Source of the DNA: CALREA01 sp041674865
Lineage (GTDB): Bacteria; Patescibacteriota; Gracilibacteria; UBA1369; UBA12463
DNA length: 35,996 nucleotides
Assembly: GCA_041674865.1 (NCBI GenBank)
Contig: JBAYUX010000007.1
Coordinates: 1 to 35,996 of the forward strand
Reading direction: 5' to 3'
In this document: positions 29,723 through 35,996 of the stretch, piece by piece
Numbering within the stretch: position 1 is the stretch's first letter
Layout: every line of letters begins with the position of its first letter
The notes under the pieces: generated by a model
What the model was told of the DNA's origin: nothing
The model's database searches: none
Seen by the model: only the letters and a program-made list of their open reading frames with translations
Translations under genes and position numbers: made by a program

Positions 29723-30580
29723 ATGAAGCAAGCTATATTCTATATTTTTGGCATAATGCTCATCTTTGCAGCCTACCTTACGGTTGGAGATGAGGTCATG
29801 AAGAAAACGCAAAATAATACACGAGAAGCCATGCCTGCCATTAAAATCGAGGAACCAAAAGAGGACCAAAAAACAGTCGCTCAAACTTCGACAACCCCAG
29901 TAAAATCAGTTCATCTTCCTATTCTCATGTATCACTACATTAGGACCGTTACAGATCTTCGCGATCCAGTTGGAATCGACCTTTCTGTGCCAGCAAGCAT
30001 GTTCGAAGAACAGATGAAGTATCTCGATAACGCAGGATACACAACCATAACACTTGATGATCTCGTCGCGACATGGAAAGGAGAGAAAACACTTCCAAAA
30101 AAACCAATCATCATGACATTTGATGATGGCTATGAAGATCTCTACACCATTGTTTTTCCTATACTCAAAAAATATAATCTGAGAGCAACGGCCTACATTA
30201 TCGCAGGCTTTATTGACAAACCGCACTATCTCACAAGCGAACAGCTCAAAGAACTCAGCCAGTCGCCTCTCGTTACTATCGCAGCGCACACCATGCAGCA
30301 TCCTAATTTGAGAAATACTACCGGATCAAAACTCATAGATGAAGTTATGGGATCGAAGAAATGGCTAGAAAACTTTACCGAAAAGACAATTCTTCACTTT
30401 GCCTATCCGTCAGGTCAGTATAATAAAGAGACGATAAGGGCGGTAGAAAAAGCCGGTTATATAACCTCTGTCACAACTGAACCGGGAGAAGATCATCCAT
30501 CTACAAAACCATTTGCCATAACTCGCGTTCGAATACGCGGAGCTGTAACTCTCGAGGCATTTCAGAAACTTCTTCCATAA
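29723..30580 (+). CDS. Polysaccharide deacetylase (CE4)
   Basis: A 285-residue protein with an N-terminal membrane anchor (IFYIFGIMLIFAAYLTVG) and a ~35-residue linker. The NodB domain has LPILMYHYI, MTFDDGYEDLYTIVFPILKKYNLRATAYIIAGFI (TFDDG: catalytic Asp and metal Asp), AAHTMQHPNL (metal His residues) and HFAYPSGQYN. Such enzymes remove N-acetyl groups from cell-wall or surface polysaccharides outside the membrane. It lies just upstream of the macroglobulin gene (28 bp), consistent with envelope function. Confidence 0.92.
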   Translation: MKQAIFYIFGIMLIFAAYLTVGDEVMKKTQNNTREAMPAIKIEEPKEDQKTVAQTSTTPVKSVHLPILMYHYIRTVTDLRDPVGIDLSVPASMFEEQMKYLDNAGYTTITLDDLVATWKGEKTLPKKPIIMTFDDGYEDLYTIVFPILKKYNLRATAYIIAGFIDKPHYLTSEQLKELSQSPLVTIAAHTMQHPNLRNTTGSKLIDEVMGSKKWLENFTEKTILHFAYPSGQYNKETIRAVEKAGYITSVTTEPGEDHPSTKPFAITRVRIRGAVTLEAFQKLLP

Positions 30581-30608
30581 TTCTTTCATTCCTTAATTCA
30601 ATCTATAT

Positions 30609-33600
30609 ATGCATAACTTCTTCGATCGCCCGTTTTCTAAGGCAATCGCAAGCATCACTCTCGGTGCACTTCTCGCTGGCGTAGCGTTGTATTTCGTATT
30701 TCCATCACACAAGGTATCAAAGCTCAACGCAAAAGATCTGGTCTTAAAGGCACAATATCAGGACGGCGCAGGAGTAACAGAAGACTCGCCTTTCATACTT
30801 TCAAGCAGTACCGCTCTCGATCTCGATCAGGTAAAGGCGCTTATGAACGTAGAGCCAAAAACTCAGCTAACCTATAACAAGAAATCAGACAAAGAGATTG
30901 AGATTCAGGCATCAGAGAAACTCACAAAAAATCGCGTCTATCAATTTTCTATTCCAACTCAAGATCAAAACGCATCATGGGCTTTTCAAGTAAAAGGCGA
31001 ACTCCGAATACCAACGACGATTCCGGGAAATCACTCAACAGGAGTTCCGGTAAATACGGGAATCGAATTTATGTTTACTCATGAAACATACAAAGACTAT
31101 GAAAAATATTTTTCTATCACGCCAAAGGTAGATGGCCGTTTTGAAAAACATGGACGAACACTCGTATTTATTCCATCAAAACTCGAGCCAGAAACAATAT
31201 ATACCGCATCAATGAAAAAGGGGCTTCCACTTGAGAACAGTGACGTAAAACTCGAGAATGACATTACGATTCAATTCGAAACAGCAAGTAGCAAAAAAAC
31301 TCCTGACTACTTCGAGGTAGGAGGAGATCAAATTGAATGGAGTGCGGAAAGTGATCAAAACATCATTCTTTCGATGAGTCAGAATACAGAAAACAAAAAC
31401 TTACATATCGTTACCTATAAGATGAATAGCAAAGATACGTACATAAGCTCCTATGAAAAACTTCTCAAGACAACATACTGGACAACCTTTAATCGATATC
31501 AAGTACAAAACGTTATCGAAAATTCAGCAAAAGTAAGGGAAATCGAGGTGCCAACAAAAACAGCAAATTACAGAACGTATGCCACTATTCCGGAAAAACT
31601 TGAAAAAGGTTATTACCTTCTGGAAATACGATATCCCGGAATCGATGAACCGCGATATCTCTGGGCACAAGTAACAAACATCAGCGCCTACCTCACGCTA
31701 AACGATAACAGCGCGCTGATTTGGACAAACAATCTCGAGGACAAAACAGCTATCAAAGGAGCAAAGGTGACTTTCTCCGGCGGAGCATCTGGAACGACAA
31801 ATGACAATGGAGTCGTAAAAATGGCAATTCCATCTATCTTCATAAACAATCCAGAAAATCCAGAGGTCGCAAAAAATAAACCGGCCATTCATGCAGAAGT
31901 CGTCGCGCCAAATGGCGATCGGGTAATTTTGTTCTTGAATAAATTTTCAACAAGTAAGAGCGTAGCTGACAATTACATGTCCTATATTTATACTGATCGA
32001 AGTACATATAAGACAAGTGATACGATTGGAATTTGGGGCATAATGAGGCCAAAAAACGGAGGAAATCCACCGAAGAAAGCGAAGCTACAACTTCTCTCCG
32101 GATATGCATATGACTACATGGGTTTTGGAGACAGCCCTCAAACTATCATCGATGAAAAAGAAGTTGATATTTCAGATCTTGGTTCATACACAACGACATG
32201 GAAATTAAATAACTTAAAAACCGGCAGCTACTCAATTCAGGTAAAACTTGGAAAAGATGATATCAATATGGGATGGTTCTCTGTAGATGCATATACAAAG
32301 CCTGCATATACAATCAACGTCACTACACCAAAAGACAAGGTCATGCTCGGAGAAAAAGTACCTGTAAATATTGATGCCCGATTCTTCGAAGGCACTCCTG
32401 TTCCATTTAAAAAATTTAAAATTCGAACACGATTCAACTACAATGATGATTCAGAAAAAGAGGTTACTACAGACAAAAACGGACATGCTGCATTTGTTTA
32501 TATGGTTCCAGATATAGAGGAATTAAGCACAAATTATTACGTATATTGGCCAAAAAACATTGAATTCAATGTAACTCCAGTATCCCAAGAAGAAGGTGAG
32601 ATTTTTGGAACAAAAGCTATCGGCGCATATGGTCCGGATATCACATTTGAAAGCAACTCAACCTCAAACGAGAAGGGGCAAACCGTAGAAATGATTCTCA
32701 ATAAACTCGATATTACAAAAGATGATACCAAAGGCGCCCCTCTTGCTAGCCATCCAATTCACGGGACAATTGTTGAAACGCATTATGTTGCAACAGTTAC
32801 GGGACAGACATACGATTTTTTGAACAAGAAGACGATCGACCTAATTCGATATGACATAAAAGAAACCGTAAACAAAGAAATGGATTTCACGACAAATGCG
32901 AGCGGAAAGGTAACGGTAACTATACCTTTTGAGGAGGGAAAGATGCAGGATCTACGCATAAGCATCAAGGCTCCAAATGGACGAATGCATCAGCAAGGCA
33001 TCTACATACCATCATCATATCGGTCTGAAGACTATTCTTTAAGCATGGGAAAAGGTAACGATACGTATCTATTCAATGAACAAGGTGTTGTGGCAATTAA
33101 AAAAGGGAATTCAGTGGCGGAAGATGGAAAATACCTCTTTGTTATCAGTAATGAAAAGGGAACAGATTATGTTTACCAAACTTCGGCAGTTTTAAATTTT
33201 AAATTCATTGAAAAGCTCTCTCCAAAAGCAAAAATTGAAGCGATTCAATTCACAGGAGAAACATATAGCTATATTGGAAGTCAGGTTATCCAGCTGAATT
33301 TAGAAAAAGAGAAGAAAATCAATATTGATATCACGACAGACAAGGAGTCGTACGCCCCGGGAGATGAGGTAAAACTTCATATTCACACATCGAAGAATGG
33401 AAAGGCAGTATCAGCAGATACAAACATTAGCCTCGTAGATGAAGCGTATTTTGCTATCTTTCCACAAACGGCAACACCTCTCGATTCGCTCTACTCGATG
33501 GCAGGACTTGGTCGCTATGGAGGAATCGGAAGCTACAACTACGCAACTCACAACCCAGAGGCATCAGGGGGGCTTGGCGGAGCAGAAGGAGGTGGGGGCG

Positions 33601-35504
33601 GAGGTGGTGATGAACGAAAATATTTTCCAGACAATGCTTTTTTCTCAACCATAACGACCAACGGAAATGGTGACGGGGACGCTACCTTCAAGATACCGGA
33701 CAACCTTACTGAGTGGAGAGTCACGTCTCAGGCAGTTGATAAAGACTTGAATGCCGGAACAAAAACTCGCGCAATTAAAGTCAGGCTTCCGTTCTTCGTA
33801 GACGCTATCATTGCAAGTGACTATCTCGTTCAGGATCAACCAATCATTCAAATCCGAACATTTGGTGAAAATATTCCAGCAGGAAACGATGTAACATTTT
33901 CAATTAAAACTCCAGGCCTCGCAGATAAAGAGGTGGTAGTGAAAGCTAAAATATTCGATGCAATTGATTTCAAATTACCAACTCTCAAAATCGGAAAACA
34001 CACGATCACCATCACAGCAGAATCCAATGGGAAAAAGGACATGCTCACGAGGGAGTTTTCCGTCGTCTCGTCCAGACTCACGGCATACGATGTCATAACT
34101 CAAAAAGCACAAGATGGTGGAACGGCGCCAAAAGAACTTCTTGCATCAACAAGTAACATAAAAATTGCAATTCAGGATACGGAACGGGCAAATCTTTACG
34201 GAGAACTCTGGCAAGAAATATACAATGCAGGATCAAGATTTGATCAGGTAGTTGCAAGCGAGAGAGCTCTCAAGATGATGGAGACAGTATTTGGAGAAAA
34301 GGATCTTCCAGGCATATCGATCACCAACACGTCACTCAGTGAAATTTATCAGGACGAAAATGGAGGTATCAAACTTCTTCCGTATTCGAGCGCCGATCTG
34401 GAACTTTCCGTACGTGCCGCAATTCTCGCACCAGAATACGTAAATCAAGGATCCCTAAAAGGATATTTCGCGAACATTCTCAAGGAAGAAGCAGCAAAAA
34501 AATATCCAAAAGCAACTCGTGAAAGATATGTTATGGCAATCAGCGGACTCGCTGCGCTTCACGATCCGGTACTCAATGTACTTCAAAATTTGAGCAAGGA
34601 AACCGACCTCTCCCCTATTGAAAAATTATATATTTCAGCAGGATCAATGGCAATTGGAGATCAAGATACTGCAAGGAAATTAGCTCAAGAGCTTATTAAA
34701 AATAATAGCGAAGTCATCGCGCCATACCTTCGAATCAAGGTAGGAAAAACCAATGACGAAATTCTTCGACACACCGCACTTTTAGCAGTAATAAGCGCAG
34801 ATTTGAATTTAGAAGAGCGAGGCGCACTAAGCCAGTATGTACTAGAACAGAATGCAGCCGAGATTGACGTAAGCCTTGAAAAGAGCGGATACATCGAGCG
34901 ACGAGCACCATTTATTGTGACAGATGATGAAGAGGTCACGTTTACAGTAAATGGAAAGAAAGAATCCAGAACGTTGAAAAATGGAGATGCTGTGATTTTA
35001 GAAGTTCCACCACAGCTCTTATCGACATTCAAGATACACTCATCAAAAGGAAATATTTCCGTGAGTTTTGTATATGAAAAATCAGTAAGCACGGGGGCAC
35101 TAAAGAAAGATCCGAACATCTCTATTGTACGAACGTACAAGGTAAACGGGAAGACGACAAATACGTGGAAAAGCACCGATACGATTATCATTGAGCTTAC
35201 GCCAAAATTCGGAAGCCAATCGATTGACGGATGCTACAGCCTTACGGATTACCTTCCATCTGGAGTTACTCCATTAAGTTGGCGGGTAAGTATTGGCGAA
35301 GCAGACAAAAACACCATTCGTCCATACTCAATCATAGGACAACGCGCTCAATTCTGCGTATCAAAAAACTGGACAAAATCAGTAAGATTTCCGGTACGAG
35401 TTATTGGAAAAGGAGTATATCGAGCAGAGTCAGCGATCATGCAGATTGCAAACAAGCCAGGAAGCATAACAACATCCGATGAGACATCTATCACCATTGA
35501 ATAA
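30609..35504 (+). CDS. Alpha-2-macroglobulin-family envelope protein lacking the thioester motif
   Basis: A 1631-residue protein. An N-terminal membrane anchor (AIASITLGALLAGVALYFVF) is followed by Big_5/SbsA-like Ig domains (TTIPGNHSTGVPVNTGIEF), MG2 (YMSYIYTDRSTYKTSDTIGIWGIMR), MG3-MG6, a Gly-rich bait-like loop (GGLGGAEGGGGGGGDE, residue ~990), the A2M domain (YFPDNAFFSTITT, PDNLTEWRVTSQAVD) and an alpha-helical thioester-like domain. Where the thioester CxEQ should be, the sequence reads AGSRFDQVVASERALKMM. The Cys is absent, so covalent trapping cannot occur; the only visible Cys are two near the C-terminus (GCYSL, FCVSK). Bacterial A2Ms guard the periplasm or surface against proteases. 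Its end overlaps the Memo-like gene by 26 nt. Confidence 0.9.
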   Translation: MHNFFDRPFSKAIASITLGALLAGVALYFVFPSHKVSKLNAKDLVLKAQYQDGAGVTEDSPFILSSSTALDLDQVKALMNVEPKTQLTYNKKSDKEIEIQASEKLTKNRVYQFSIPTQDQNASWAFQVKGELRIPTTIPGNHSTGVPVNTGIEFMFTHETYKDYEKYFSITPKVDGRFEKHGRTLVFIPSKLEPETIYTASMKKGLPLENSDVKLENDITIQFETASSKKTPDYFEVGGDQIEWSAESDQNIILSMSQNTENKNLHIVTYKMNSKDTYISSYEKLLKTTYWTTFNRYQVQNVIENSAKVREIEVPTKTANYRTYATIPEKLEKGYYLLEIRYPGIDEPRYLWAQVTNISAYLTLNDNSALIWTNNLEDKTAIKGAKVTFSGGASGTTNDNGVVKMAIPSIFINNPENPEVAKNKPAIHAEVVAPNGDRVILFLNKFSTSKSVADNYMSYIYTDRSTYKTSDTIGIWGIMRPKNGGNPPKKAKLQLLSGYAYDYMGFGDSPQTIIDEKEVDISDLGSYTTTWKLNNLKTGSYSIQVKLGKDDINMGWFSVDAYTKPAYTINVTTPKDKVMLGEKVPVNIDARFFEGTPVPFKKFKIRTRFNYNDDSEKEVTTDKNGHAAFVYMVPDIEELSTNYYVYWPKNIEFNVTPVSQEEGEIFGTKAIGAYGPDITFESNSTSNEKGQTVEMILNKLDITKDDTKGAPLASHPIHGTIVETHYVATVTGQTYDFLNKKTIDLIRYDIKETVNKEMDFTTNASGKVTVTIPFEEGKMQDLRISIKAPNGRMHQQGIYIPSSYRSEDYSLSMGKGNDTYLFNEQGVVAIKKGNSVAEDGKYLFVISNEKGTDYVYQTSAVLNFKFIEKLSPKAKIEAIQFTGETYSYIGSQVIQLNLEKEKKINIDITTDKESYAPGDEVKLHIHTSKNGKAVSADTNISLVDEAYFAIFPQTATPLDSLYSMAGLGRYGGIGSYNYATHNPEASGGLGGAEGGGGGGGDERKYFPDNAFFSTITTNGNGDGDATFKIPDNLTEWRVTSQAVDKDLNAGTKTRAIKVRLPFFVDAIIASDYLVQDQPIIQIRTFGENIPAGNDVTFSIKTPGLADKEVVVKAKIFDAIDFKLPTLKIGKHTITITAESNGKKDMLTREFSVVSSRLTAYDVITQKAQDGGTAPKELLASTSNIKIAIQDTERANLYGELWQEIYNAGSRFDQVVASERALKMMETVFGEKDLPGISITNTSLSEIYQDENGGIKLLPYSSADLELSVRAAILAPEYVNQGSLKGYFANILKEEAAKKYPKATRERYVMAISGLAALHDPVLNVLQNLSKETDLSPIEKLYISAGSMAIGDQDTARKLAQELIKNNSEVIAPYLRIKVGKTNDEILRHTALLAVISADLNLEERGALSQYVLEQNAAEIDVSLEKSGYIERRAPFIVTDDEEVTFTVNGKKESRTLKNGDAVILEVPPQLLSTFKIHSSKGNISVSFVYEKSVSTGALKKDPNISIVRTYKVNGKTTNTWKSTDTIIIELTPKFGSQSIDGCYSLTDYLPSGVTPLSWRVSIGEADKNTIRPYSIIGQRAQFCVSKNWTKSVRFPVRVIGKGVYRAESAIMQIANKPGSITTSDETSITIE

Positions 35505-35996
35505 TAGAGATAAAAAGAGAAAAGTTATTGCAGTCGCCGCCGTAACGGCGGCGACTGCCCTCGTTCTCACCTTCATAACCAACACCCCCTATCTGGAAAA
35601 TTCGCAAGAAAAAGCACCAGAAATAAACCAATACAAAACGCAATCTAAAAACCAGGAGATAGTAAAACCTATCAACCAAAATAATCAAAATCTTAACTAC
35701 GAACGCCTTCATCCAAAGAGCTTCTTTGAAAAAGACTCTTTTTGGCCAGCTATTTCTTCCGTAAAAGAAAAACCTCTCTTCACCCTCACCAATCCAATTT
35801 TCGGCGCCACGATCCCACACCACCTCATCCCCTCTCCCGCGATCGCAACCTTCTTCCAGGAACTCAAAAGGCAGAATCCAAAAACGCTCATCATCCTCTC
35901 CCCAAATCATTTCAGTGCAGGAGAAAAACAATTTCTCACAAGTAACGAGTCCTATCCAACGCCTTTTGGCAATGTAGCCGTAGAGCAAGCTATCTA
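35479..35996 (+). CDS. Memo-like (AmmeMemoRadiSam system protein B) protein, N-terminal part, partial at right edge
   Basis: The frame opens at ATG 35479, inside the end of the macroglobulin gene (26-nt overlap), and stays open to the edge, 172 codons. A basic N-terminus and a membrane helix (VIAVAAVTAATALVLTFI) precede a polar linker. Memo-domain motifs follow: FGATIPHHLIPSPAIATFFQEL, TLIILSPNHFSAGE and SYPTPFGNVAVEQA. Memo-family proteins are related to nonheme-iron dioxygenases. The membrane anchor is an addition to the basic fold. Overlap suggests translational coupling with the macroglobulin. Downstream partners (AmmeA, radical SAM) would lie outside the window. Confidence 0.85.
   Translation, partial: MRHLSPLNNRDKKRKVIAVAAVTAATALVLTFITNTPYLENSQEKAPEINQYKTQSKNQEIVKPINQNNQNLNYERLHPKSFFEKDSFWPAISSVKEKPLFTLTNPIFGATIPHHLIPSPAIATFFQELKRQNPKTLIILSPNHFSAGEKQFLTSNESYPTPFGNVAVEQAI

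Noticed and set aside
1..35996. CRISPR arrays, IS elements with terminal repeats, rRNA genes, replication origin
   Set aside because: No regularly spaced repeats, DDE transposase, rRNA-like conserved blocks or DnaA-box clusters were seen.

Overview
The window looks like a chromosomal fragment of a Patescibacteria/CPR-type bacterium. A Peregrinibacteria-like lineage is my best guess, and this is inference. Supporting signs are: many small envelope proteins (S-layer-homology proteins, a CAP-domain protein, a GerMN lipoprotein, a thioester-less alpha-2-macroglobulin followed by a Memo-like protein); short intergenic gaps with 1-4 nt start/stop overlaps; almost no Shine-Dalgarno sequences; and several apparently leaderless starts, with a -10 box 6-8 nt before the ATG. 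TGA is used as a stop, which argues against the TGA=Gly lineages (Gracilibacteria, Absconditabacteria).

Layout. 1-641: N-terminal part of a probable DEAD-box RNA helicase with a long Gly/Arg/Ser-rich disordered head, running off the left edge. 808-3538: two half-size chromate-type transporters, an AlkD-like glycosylase and an S51 peptidase. 3619-6061: a small membrane protein and a large SLH/DKNYY-repeat surface protein whose gene lies between two nearly identical 28-bp direct repeats. 6363-15106: an accessory island. It holds a type I CBASS operon (LexA-like S24 regulator, CapV patatin phospholipase, CD-NTase), a divergent promoter/operator, a 45-aa protein, a nested-stem RNA with a terminator, a ParB-methyltransferase, a small-terminase-like HTH protein, an OB-fold membrane protein, an XRE regulator, a DUF4209/HEPN-like protein and a large serine recombinase.

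15103-22039: two cation-diffusion-facilitator transporters, tRNA-Gln(CTG), secreted proteins of unknown function, guanylate kinase, a candidate ncRNA of about 375 nt with its own promoter and terminator, SSB, a small membrane protein, a TRM11-like methyltransferase and tRNA-Asn(GTT). 22152-25129: a histidine phosphatase behind what reads as a complete Tyr-codon transcription attenuator, then DUF1905, an unknown protein, a GerMN lipoprotein and an unrecognised conserved protein. 25215-26596: a frameshifted SLH-FN3 surface protein. 26646-28422: a ferredoxin-chorismate mutase fusion overlapping a U32-family (TrhP-like) protein. 28464-35996: a CAP protein, a membrane-anchored FAM173-like methyltransferase, a polysaccharide deacetylase, the macroglobulin and the Memo-like protein.

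Most notable signals: (1) the ferredoxin-chorismate mutase/U32 pair. TrhP-type U32 enzymes are reported to need prephenate, the product of chorismate mutase, plus Fe-S clusters, so the pair reads as a self-contained RNA-hydroxylation module. (2) The aromatic-codon attenuator in front of a histidine phosphatase. (3) CBASS under a LexA-family autocleavable repressor, with an inverted-repeat operator covering two divergent -35 boxes. All functional statements rest on reading motifs by eye; no database search was run.
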